Of a stretch of DNA of 64,000 bases, positions 1 to 12,100 are shown in pieces. Position numbers and translations under genes: made by a program. Source of the stretch: Bombyx mori. Taxonomy: Eukaryota; Arthropoda; Insecta; Lepidoptera; Bombycidae. The DNA lies in the NCBI RefSeq assembly GCF_030269925.1, contig NC_085131.1:3858001-3922000 (forward strand). Reading direction: 5' to 3'. The notes under the pieces were generated by a model that searched no databases, was not told the DNA's origin, and saw only the letters and a list, made by a program, of their open reading frames with translations. Numbering within the stretch: the stretch's first letter is position 1; every line of letters begins with the position of its first letter.

Positions 1-1749
1 TTGAATTTTAAATTAAATTCAAAATGCTTAATATTGTGTCTACGTGGATACCACCACTGCACGTTCCTTGAATAGCTACTTATATAATTTGACTCTATAA
101 ACTACGAGTACACAAAAATTCGAACTATGAAGCGAATTAACTAGTTTTAAATACTAGTTTAAATTTAATTTTGGTAAAATAAATTAAGTAATTTTATGTA
201 TATTATGCATAGTAATAAAGTAGGTTTTGGAGACGTATAACATGCGATAACGAATATTCCTAAGGAGTCGCAGAATATTGATCTTAATTTAATTCCAGTT
301 CACCGAACGACTTTTATTATACATGTTGCCTATTGACGTATCTGTCTACACGTGTATGTGTGCCAACAATAAGTCGCCGTTATAACTCACCCCTCGAGCC
401 ACCCCACCGCCAGGGTCTCGAATCTTCTTAAAACAATTTAAACTTACGTTGCGAGCTTTATTGATTACGAAAATAATCCTGGAATCGATTATATTACGTT
501 TTAAAAATGTCCGGGAAATAGTACACGTTTTTAACCAACAAGACATAAACGTAACGTAAACTTGGGAACTTAAAAATACGCTTTTATTTTTAGTTAAATC
601 GAACTTGCAAAAATTTGTTGACTAGAAGTATTATATTGAAATAATATTTTTTTTATCCTACTTACTAATCCTGTTCAGGATATTGGATGAAAGTAAAATT
701 GTAGTGGTCTCGACACATGTGTAACTGTCGAAGTTGATTGTTTCGAAGGTGATAAACATTACGTTGAAAAATTCAGTTCAAAGACAGATAGGGCTCAAAC
801 CAATTAAAACGTATTAAAATAGATGATTAAATAATAGTTTAATGACCCATAATAGACGTGACGTGGCCTTGTCATTTTTTTTTTTGTGTATCTATGTTTG
901 TAGTAAAACAATTGTTGGACGAATGTAAGACTAGGGGAAGGAATTGTTGTAACTGCATGCAAGGTCAGCAGATTGGTATGATGATGATGGTAGCCGCTGT
1001 GACGTGGGCACGCGTCAATACGACAGGACCAACTTCTCGGCAGGGGTCGCGCTTTTGTGAGCTCTTTGCAGCCGAGCCTCCCTTTTGTTTGTTTACCTAC
1101 TCGACCCCAGCTCGGCTTACCCTGCGAAAAACAACATTAATGGTTATTCATTTACGATTTCAAATTACATGTTTTGTAAATTCCATTTCCAAAAATTAAC
1201 TCGAATACAAAATCATTATTTATCATCATTACATTTAAAAATACAACAGATGTAAAAGAGATAAGACGTGAAATAAAATCATAAGTCGTCGAAGGTCGAT
1301 TCAAACAACGCGCGTATGATGTAAAGTTTGGTATTAAACTCTCGCTGATAACGAGTTTAAATTGTACTGTGTATTCCCACTTTCTCAATAAAACAGGTAC
1401 TACAGCCCAACCACGTTAAGGCATTCACTCGGCAAGGTCTCGTGAGATTACCAAAACGGATTTTTGTTGAAACAATAATAAACACGACTGTTACACGCAC
1501 GCATCTCTTACGATGCATTAATTTAATAAGATTCCAACGGAAAGTCGGACATGTTTGTCGATACGTATGTGTGTACGTGTAGGACGCGTGTCGTAATGGC
1601 GGCCGCACATCGGTACGTTAAAATCAAAAGTTGACGTGGGCTCGTTTCGCAACACCTGCTCGCCGGCTGCTGTGCTCTACCCCGATTCTGATGAACCCAA
1701 ATACCCCATTTGGGATTGATAACTGTATAGTATTACAATTATGATATTA

Positions 1750-1992
1750 TTTTTTTTCATATATGGGTGGACGAGCTCACAACCCACCTGATGTTAAGTG
1801 GTTACTGGAGCCCATAGACATTTACAACGTAAATGCACCACCCACCTTGAGATATAAGTTCTAAGGTCTCAGTATGTTTACAGCGGCTGGCCCACCCTTC
1901 AAACCGAAACGCATTACTGCTTCACGGCAGAAATAGGCAAGGCGGTGGTACCTACCCGTCCGGACTCACAAGAGGTCCTACCACCACCTACC
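1750..1992 (-). repeat. Family A (BMC1-like LINE tail) copy
   Basis: Contains the shared family A blocks: a GGTGGACGAGCTCACA-type start beside a T run, ACAACGTAAATGC, and CCCACCCTTCAAACCGAAAC near the far end. The T run marks the element's 3' poly(A) end on the minus strand. I recall this tail as part of the silkmoth BMC1 (L1Bm) family; that name is from memory. Confidence 0.75.
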
Positions 1993-2649
1993 TTAAAAAC
2001 TTTTTTTTAAAATGAACAACACTTACATTCCCTGCTCTGCTTCTATCATTTTAGAACTACGAATACGGCAAACGATAACCCCTGTTTAGTAAAGTATTTG
2101 AATATAGTTCTATACTATGTTTTCTCATTATATATTCAATATACTGATGATTTTATAATATTCAGTGCATTTAAATTTGTCTTCATATATTTTGAATATT
2201 TACGCATGAGTCTTGATTGTTACCGGTTCGGGGAGTTACTATCTTGTAATCGCGATTTGTAAAAACCGGTTTTGATGCTCTACATGAGAACTCAACATAG
2301 TTACATATTTTATATGAATAAGGAGAAGCCCAGGTTTGCGTACCAACTAAATAATGCAATGTCGCAAATACAAAAAAAAGACAATGTAGCGGATTTGTCA
2401 CCCTTCTTGGACCCTCGCCTCGTACGATCGCCACACAATTTTCTATTGAAGCCATTGATTTTGGATATTACGTACGAGTTGTGTGTCAAAGAGCATATAT
2501 ACAAACATAAATAGGAATCATGTTAGTTATTTTATTACAAGTACTATAGAATTACTGTAGTTTTGAAAAGTTACTAATTACTATTCCGGCTTCTAAACCT
2601 ATGATGTGTGTTCTCTATAGCAACTTTTACTGACTAAATTTTATAATAA

Positions 2650-2880
2650 ACTAGCGACCCGCCCTTCGCTTCGCTTCGGAAACTGTAATTTATTATTGAT
2701 TTCTACACTATTTAATGGATGTTATTATACATACCTTCCTCTTCAATCACTCTATTTATTAAAATAACCGCATCAAAATCCGTTGCGTGGTTTTAAAGAT
2801 TTAAGCATATATAGGGATATAGGGACAGAGAAAGCGACTTTGTTTTATACTATGTAGTGATAGTGATTTTTATAAACGGT
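2650..2880 (+). repeat. Decayed LINE-like or Helitron-like fragment
   Basis: Begins ACTAGCGACCCGCC with a CTTCGCTTCG run and ends in the phrase TAGGGACAGAGAAAGCGAC, a composition common to insect repeat tails. The family is not certain. Confidence 0.4.
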
Positions 2881-2950
2881 TTATTGAATTAGATGATGCT
2901 GTCTTACCTTCTTCCTGGTCGAGCTCACTTGATCTGTCGATATAAGTTGA

Positions 2951-3098
2951 CGGCAGCCGTTGTAACTATACTTGAGGCCTTAGAACTTATAACTCAAGGT
3001 GGGTGGCGCATTTACGTTGTAGATGTCTATGGGCTCCTATAACCACTTAACACCAGGTGGGCTGTGAGCTCCACCCATCTAATCAATAAAAAAAACAA
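2951..3098 (+). repeat. Family A tail fragment just upstream of an MTA exon
   Basis: Covers the last part of family A, CAAGGTGGGTGGCGCATTTA to the AATAAAAAA end, in plus orientation. The A-rich end abuts the polypyrimidine tract of the exon acceptor at 3118. Confidence 0.75.
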
Positions 3099-3118
3099 TA
3101 TAATTTTCTCTGTTACAG

Positions 3119-6100
3119 CGGCGATGGAGGAGGAATCTACCGAATTGCCAGGTACAGACGGCCTGGCGCCGAAGCAGCGGCACCAAGCGAAACACCGCGA
3201 GCTGTTCCTGTCCAGGCACGTGGAAACGTTGCCGGCGACGCACATTCGCGGCAAGTGCACCGTCACGCTACTCAACGAGACGGAGTCGCTGCTCAGCTAT
3301 CTCAATAAGGATGTGAGTATGTACCCGGGGATACGAACGCACTGATAACAAAACTACATTAAGCATATCGCACTAGAGATCCCATTCCACGACGCCTTTC
3401 ATGCGGCCAATGATCGGAGGCGCTGGCGGGACATTACAAGGAGCAAAATCCTGTCGACATATAATGGTCACGATCCTCAGCATTGAGGAAACGACGCGAG
3501 GAGGAGAAGCATATCGGGATTTTTGTTTTTAACCGTCCTCCCTTTGCCTTTTTCGAATCTAAGTTATTTATACTAATATATAAATCTACAGTGGTTTTTA
3601 CGGATGTTCCGTTATAACTACTGAACCATGCATCCGATTGACTTGAAACTTGGTATCCATGTAGAAAATACATGTACTTAATGGATAGGCTAATATTTAT
3701 ATGAGTGTTGGACTCCCTAATAATAATGCCAATAAATAATAATGGTAATTTCTAATGCAACGGCTAGTCTCTTATAAAAACTAACCACTTGGATCCTAAA
3801 ACTAAATTTGGATAACACCATAGAAATGTACAATTTAATTTTGAATTTAAATGTAAAAATAAAAATTCTAATTAAACATGGAATTAAAGATTTAATACGA
3901 TTGTTTTAAGTACATACACGGTTATATTATGAAATAAAGGCTTCAATGTATTAGATAAGTTGCTTAATCGTTCCCACATAAATATAAAATACAGTAATTG
4001 GAAGTATTAAAATATTACTCTTAATGTTAATACATCTGTCTTAATTATGATAGACCTTACCCTAAGAGTGTCAATTTGTAATTAGAAAAAACCACAGATA
4101 ATGTACTCAAAAGCTCATTATGTATGTGTCAAAGATTTTTTTAAATTAGTCCATTAATATTCAATACTGACCAGAATTATAATTACATGTCTTTTAAAAG
4201 TAATTAATTAGTTGCGTCTTGTAATACTCAAAGTAAGTTTTGGTCAAACAATAAAATGTTTCAAACGTTCCATTTCATTAAAGTCTGATCTTGATTATAT
4301 AAAATTATATTGAAATGTATCCAATTATGAAGATTAAAGAAGATTTTAAAGTTCAAGTAACCAAAAGGAAAATCAAAATAATAAAATTGAATTTTAATTA
4401 AAAAACTTTTCTCTTTTGTTTCAGGACGCATTTTTTTATTGTTTAGTATTTGATCCTTCACAAAAGACTTTATTAGCAGATAAGGGAGAAATCAGAGTTG
4501 GAAGTAGATATCAGACTGAAGTAACTAATTTATTAAAAGAAGGTATGTCAATTCTAACAAATAAACTAAAGATTTAGAACATTTTTTTGTATTTTTTTTC
4601 CAACAGGATGATATCATAATCACTAAAAAGGTACTAAAGACCTTACAGTACTAATCTGAATAAATGTGGATTGCCCCTATATATTCAAATTATTCAATCT
4701 TTATAAATATAAAATTGTGTGTCAATGAGCTTACAATATAATTCAAACCAGAGATGATCAGAGAGAGAGAGTGTCAGTCAGATGTTATTGATAAATAACT
4801 ACAACCTTCTACTAGTAGTTAGTCACATCCTTTTTTCAACGTAGTAATTCCTTTAAAATCTTTACCTACCCTTTTTCTTTAACCAACGCTCCTACTTATA
4901 TTAGGTACCGGTAGCATGTTATTAGAGTTGATTGATACACCATCTATCCTGTGAGTTTAGGCCGCTAAGCAATTCTGTATTGTACACTATTATAGTGGTT
5001 GTTCTAATGTTATGAAACTTCAGTTCTACATACTTTATTCAATTAAAAGTGAAAGCAGTGGCATTGGCCACAAGATCTGAATGGTTGCTATTTTTCTATC
5101 ATAAGGCACTGATAAACAGAAATATAAATACATAAAATAAGAGTTATCTGAAGAGAATATAATTTTGCCTAACCGTTATATGAGATCTTTCATAACTCAA
5201 TTAATGGTGTAAATTGTGTTTTCCAGGCGAAGAGGACCCACGGATCAGTGAAGAATTAGAAACGTTGGTTTGGACACCGGAGCACGGGCTCACGGACCGA
5301 CAGATAGATCAGTTCTTAGTTGTGTCGCGGTCCGTGGGCACGTTCGCACGAGCCCTCGACTGCTCCTCCAGCGTCAAGCAGCCCTCGCTGCACATGTCCG
5401 CCGCCGCCGCGAGCAGGGACATCACACTGGTAAATCATATCTTCTATCCTGCTTTATCTTGCTCTTGATAAGATCAGCGTGCAGAGAATTGACTGTGCGT
5501 GTGGCATTGCGATGTCAAACAGTCTTGTAGTTTAATTCAACCAAGTTCACATACCTTACATGTATATATAACTTGGGAACATTGTATTATTAAGAACTAG
5601 TCGATAGGTTAAGTTTGAAAATGAGGGTAGGTACATCTTGCAAATAGAAAGTTTGTACTGATTTTTACACCGTCTGGTATTTTACAATAATCATGGACAA
5701 TGCTAAAACATGACACTTGAATCAATGTATTGCGTTGTATAAAAATACTTCGGTCTTAATATGCCAATATCAAATCAAATATTCTTGCCTCGGAATTCGT
5801 ATTATGACGATTAAAAGGTTAGGAGTGTTTAAAGGTATATCCTATCTATGGATAGAAGAAAAATAAATATTGGGTATTATTATAACTACAACAAATTAAA
5901 TATAATTTATTTTTAATAATACGTGGTTATTTATGATAATATGTGAATTATAGCTAATTGTATAAAGAATATCGATTTCTTAAAACTACTCTCGTACCAC
6001 CTTGTCGCATGTACAAGGTTTTAAAACAAAATGATTTCTGAACTGTACCTATATAACGCATATTAATGGTGACAAACTTAGACTAATTATTTCATTATTA

Positions 6101-9100
6101 AATGATTTAAACGAAAATGGAAATACCAACATATTTTTTATTTATTTATTTTTTATTGCGTAGATAGGTGGACGAGCTCACAGCCCGCCTGGTGTTAAGT
6201 GGTTACTGGAGCCCATAGACGTCCACAACGTAAATCTCGCCACCCACCTTGAGATATGAGTTCTAAGGTCTCAGTATAGTTACAACGGCTGCCCCACCCT
6301 TCAAACCGAAACGCATTGCTGCTTGGCGCATAAGTTGTGTCTCTAGCTAGAAACTAACTAAAACGATGATAATGTGTTTGCAGTTCCACGCGATGGACAC
6401 CCTCCACAAGTCTGGCTACAGCATAGAGTCGGCGCTGTCGTCGCTGGTGCCGGCGTCGGGCCCCGTGCTGTGCCGCGATGAGATGGAGGAGTGGTCCGCC
6501 TCCGAGGCCAACCTGTTCGAGGAGGCACTCGACAAATACGGAAAGGACTTCGCTGATATACGACAGGACTTTGTTAGTATTGCACCTTATAACCTATTGC
6601 ATTAAGGCTCATTGTTATTCTGCAATAACTTCTTTGCCAATTCATTCATTGAACGTTAAAAGGAAAATTCGATGGTATTTCGAATTTAAAAACAATATTA
6701 AAATATATAATAGGGTGTTGGTACATCCAAACTATCTTTTGAAAATTCTAAAATGAAATTAACGAAATGAGCGCGATCTGATATTTTTTAAATGGTATTT
6801 TATGACCTGGTATCTAAGACCTTTAAGTCATGTCTTATTTTAATTTATATTCTTATTTTTATGAAAAATGATAATATGGAGTGAAAGGAAATGCAATGAA
6901 ACGAACATGATTAATTTGAGACATTAATCAACTGGAATGAAATTAATGAGATGAGATGATATGGGATGAAATATAAAATGGTGGTCATTTCAGTAGACTT
7001 TGTGGAGGATCCCGAGAAGTTACGTCCAGCGCCTTTGTTTCATTTTCCCACATTTGTGCACTTTCACAGAAAGTAAACAGTTAATAAACCACCGTTATTA
7101 CACATTTAAACCTGAAGAAACACTAAATAGACAAATTAAAACAAATCACATGACTTCACTCCTCGCGCCAACAAATCCACGGCGCGAACTGAAAACGTAA
7201 AAATGCCATAGATTAAAAATTGATTGCGATATATATAACATAAATACATAGGTGCATAATTATTCAATGAAATACAACAGTGCACTAAGTTCGAGAATTA
7301 CAAACGAAGACAAACGATCTTGCGATCCACACTACCATGAATGAGTGTGAAGAATCATACTGCATTAGTATCTACTGAATTCTCATACTTTGAACTTTAC
7401 ATGATAAGACTTCTGTAGTACATACTTTTCTTCATCAGTACCTTAATAACAATGGTTTCCTTTCTTCTCCAAATTTTAAAATCAATGTATTAACTATAAT
7501 AGTAGTATTATTATCAAAATTATATTTCTTCAATGTAAGCTCTTTAGTTTTTCGTTTCGTCACAGTTACCATGGAAAACGTTAAAGAATTTAGTGGAGTA
7601 CTACTACATGTGGAAGACGACGGATCGCTACGTACAACAGAAACGCGTGAAAGCGGTCGAAGCTGAGTCAAAACTGAAACAAGTGTACATTCCCAACTAG
7701 TGAGTGTTTGTACCGACAAACTATACTTCTTTATTATTATTATTATTTTTGCTTAAATATATAATACAACTAATTCCTGGGTTCCTCTTCTTCTTATCAG
7801 CCCAAAGACGTCCACTGCTGGACATTGGCCTCCCCCAAGCCTCGCCACAAAGACTGGTCCTGCGCTGCCTATTTAATCTAATAATAACTATTTCCTGAGT
7901 TATTGTTTCATAAATATTATTATATGTTGCACATTATTGATACTAAAATATCTATATAAAACTAAAATTGATTTGTTACAAACTATGTTAATGAATCTTG
8001 AAAGTCGATCTTAACCCAGTTTTGTTGATTTGTATGTGTGAAGGTCACATTATAAAGTCCAGTTTAGTTTAAGAATTAATTAAACTGAGAGTTTTTCGTT
8101 CGGAGTTAAAATTTGCTGTTAGATAATGAGAATGAATTTTATTTTCAACAATGCCGAATTGGAGACATAACAAATTCTAAATTCTAGTTATATATTTTCA
8201 GTAACAAACCGAATCCGGCGTTAATTACGAACAACAGCAGTGGTAGCAAAAGCGGTGTCCTAAACGGAGGCACAAACGGCACGCCCGCGCCGCAACTCTG
8301 TGCATCATGTCAAGGTAAATTATGCTCTAAAACAATAACGACTAAATATAATTTAGGAGTATTTTCGTTTATCCATAAAAAAATTAAGATTAAATTAATT
8401 GTTAAAATATTTTATTTCATTGTTTCATTTTAATTTTGTGTTATTTATTGTCAACAGTTACAAGTTCAAACCAGTGGTATTCATGGGGACCACAGCATTT
8501 ACAGTACAGATTGTGTGGTACATGTTGGCAGTACTGGAAAAAATATGGCGGTCTAAAGGTGAAAATTTAAATACATAAAACTCATAAATAGATCTTAATG
8601 CAAAAAAAGAAAAACATAAAAGAAATCATCGTATAGCAACATTGAACTGTTAACGGAAATCATTACAAATTGTTAATTATTCTTTATTGTAGATCACAAT
8701 ATCAAAACTTCTTTAAATTCCGGAATTACAATAGGGACCGAGACGGGGCTATAGAGGGCAGCACTAATGGCTCTAGTGGCGACCCGCTGCGAAACAATAA
8801 CGAACCGTTTGGATGCTTATTTCAAAGTTCAAATTAAATTTTATTCATTTATATGTAATTTAATAAATAATAGAGAAAAGGGCCCGTTAGGGCTTATAAG
8901 ACCTTTTTCGAATTCATCACATATTTCATCAAATGATACAATCTTAGATTTTTATTCGGTCATATTTTAACTGAAAAATTATCTTAAGGAAATACTCATT
9001 CATATTAATTACTTATTATTTATCTGTTTATGTCAACAATTATAATGTAAAAAAGTAGAATATTTACCTGATACTTTTACATAAGTGATTTATAATATAA

Positions 9101-12100
9101 TGATGCTGCATAAACATGAAACAAACTTAATAAAATAACGCAGATTTAATTTTAAAAACATTTTTTTCATTTAAAAACCCTCTAATGCATTGTCATTGTT
9201 TAACAAAAGGATTTCTTAACCTCTGATTTTCAACAATTACTACAGCGCAAATAACATTAGCAATTAATTAGCAGCAGCGATATACCGTCTACTGTTGGTA
9301 GCCCCTGATCACTCGGGACCTAAAAATCTAATTAGATTTTTCGCAAATTTACTTGAATTATCTTATAAAAAAAATTCTTTTATACATTGACAACATCGAG
9401 TAATGTAAAATATGAGATAGACATTCAAATCCTCAGAAAACGTATAAATTTTTTGATTCAGATACAAGAACATATTGCATTATGACCTTGCAAAAATGAA
9501 AATTATTAAACTGAAATATACTACCAAATAATTTCACTTCATTCACAATTATACTGTTTCAGTGCAAGTGTTGTGCAATCACAATCAAAATGTTCACTTT
9601 TTTTTTTAATACAACATACATAACATTTTGTAATACATAATAAAACTTAAAAGCGCGTCCCCGTTTTACTAATAATAAGCCCACTGAGTTTCTCGCCGGA
9701 TCTTCTCAGTGGGTCGCGTTTCCGATCCGGTGGTAGATTCTGCGCAGCACGGCTCTTGCTAGGGTTCGTGTTAGCAATGTCGTCAGGTTTGAGCCCCGTG
9801 AGCTCACCTACTAGTTAAGGTTCCGCTGAAATAGCCTCTTAATAGGCTATCAGTTTAGGTAGGAAAAAAAAAACTAATAATATCGGTGCTCTGTCTACGG
9901 TACATACATTTATGAAGCTACATTTGGGTGCTGTAAAAATATTTTCAAACCAACTTTAGTAAGAAAATTACTACAAAACTGACTTTGTCTTGTACATTTG
10001 TATAGTATACTAGACAATTGTTATTATTCGACACCTACAAAAAAAATCATATCGAAAGGTGAAAGGCTATTTGTTTTAAGCGATATTTACCTTGTGATTA
10101 AAGGTGCGTTTTATTTGGTATTAGCATTAACAATTTGATGTTCTCAATTGAACTTCAATTAAGTTTTCCCCATTCAAATACCTGAAAAACTTTTTTTGTT
10201 ATGGCGTTTTTCCAAATTTAAATTTTCAAATGGCTCTTCTGTAAAGTTACAAAAATGTCGTTTAAACCGAATAGCCTTTTGACCCCTCTATATATTATAT
10301 GACCTTAGTTTGACTTACATTAGACAATACGAAGAGGAATTGTTGTCTCGGTTCATATAGATTCTGTAATTATTTAAGTTTAATGTTTGTCAAGTAACCA
10401 CAAAAGCATCTTGGGTCATTGAACAATTTTGATACTTGAAAAATATCAAAATGAAAATTTTTAAGTTTACCGGCTAACAAGAACCTTACATTTCATTAGA
10501 TTGTTAACTGTAATCCACAAACTGGAACTTAAGTAAATTTGCAATGATTTGAAAACTTATTTTCAATTAGCTTAGATAGGCTGATAAGTTCACTGTCCAT
10601 CTGATGTTAAGTCCGGGTGTAAGAGTGCAGGGAAGTCGTTTAGTGGGTGGGCCCTAAATTCCTTGGGCCCGCGGTCTGCTCTCAACACCTGCAGATCGTT
10701 GAGTCTCACATACCCCGCGCGCCCCCTAGGCGCGGGGACCTCGTAGGAGGTTCGGCCCTCGGACCAAAAAAAAAAAAAATAAATAAAAAAAAAGCTTGGC
10801 TCATGGGTTCAGTTTGAAATTTAGAGGAGCAACGACCCGGGCTGGTTACACAACATGAACTAAATGTAGGAAATAAACAATATTCCTATTACGCAGAAAT
10901 ATTGTACATACCGGTGCCTTTGAATCAGTAGACCAGTGTATTTAGTGCGAGTTTTTTAACGTTCTCGATAGTATAAGAGTTAGCTCAAAATTGTCTGCAG
11001 TTGGAACAGCGTCCCAACTCCATACAAAGTTGAGTTAACTTTTACGCTATCGAGGGCGTTAAAAAACTCGCACTAAGCACACAGTACAGCTGTCACGAGA
11101 TAACGTATTGTATGAGACGTTTGTTCGGTACAGACGGCGGGTGTGTTCAGTGAGAGCGAGGCGGAGACGACCAAGAGTGTGAGGGAACCTGACGAGACCG
11201 CGCTCTCCGCGCCGCACCGGCCCCACCGCTGCGCCGTGCTCAACTGCGCCAAGGTGACCCCCCCCCCTGCTCGCCCCCAATATCACATCACTGCTTACAC
11301 ACATTGACATGTCTTTCAATTTTGCAATACTTTAATATACGTCACTCGTCGCCGCCGACCTACCGCTCTCATAATGTTATTGGACGATAGAATATCAACT
11401 TTTAGTAGGAAGAACTCGACCTAAACAAAGAGTTAATTAAAAATGTTAAGGTCTTTCATATTTATGATAATACCTCTCTCATAACGACAAGCTTCTCGAA
11501 ACAAAACTTGTTTTCTATTACTTGATTTTTGTAACAAGACTAATTCTCGTTTCTTGAGTTTTATGTCACTGCAGAATATAATTTGAATCTAAGTTTTGAC
11601 TTTAAATTAGGTTTCAATTTGTGACATAATTGTATATTGGCTGGCTGCGTTTTTTTTTCTTTCTTTTTCATTGCCTTTGTAGGCAGACGAGCATACGGCC
11701 CTCCTGATGTTGAGTGGCTACCGTCGCCCATGGACTTTAGCAATGCCAGGAGCAGAGCCAAGCCGCTGCCTACCGTTTAATACTCTCCACAAGCCTCGTT
11801 TGAAGAAGGACATGTCACAGCGCTCGGGAAACACCGTGGAGGGGACCTCATTCCATAGCCGGATGGTACGTGGCATATTGTCGTACGTCCGTAATAATAT
11901 AGTTGTGTTGTGGCGTAGGAGTTCAAGTTACGCGCCCACCTGGCGCGGCACGTGGCCACCGCGCACGGCGGCGAGGGCGCGCGCCCCGTCATGAAGACGC
12001 GCGCTGCCTTCTACCTGCGCGCGTCGCCCTACACGCGCCTCGCGCGCCGCCTGTCCCGCACGCTGCGCCGCCCCAAGCACTACGCGCGCTCGCCCTTCTC

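Larger units (their letters stand above)
1..3118. other. AT-rich stretch upstream of the first MTA exon in the window
   Basis: No exon could be supported here. The missing N-terminal BAH part of the MTA gene was looked for on the plus strand and not found, so this is probably a long intron of that gene. It holds a family A repeat copy on the minus strand (about 1750-1992), a decayed LINE-like or Helitron-like fragment (about 2650-2880) and a second family A fragment on the plus strand (about 2951-3098) that ends only some 20 bases before the exon acceptor. The rest is AT-rich sequence with no structure I can name. Confidence 0.6.

Noticed and set aside
858..1199. 113-residue frame considered as the missing MTA N-terminal exon
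   Set aside because: It has no BAH-like residues (no YFEN, FYRR-type blocks) and no suitable splice sites in phase.
8725..9310. Possible inverted-repeat element (GGGACCGAG and GGGGCTA near both ends)
   Set aside because: The match is short and gapped and no target duplication was found.
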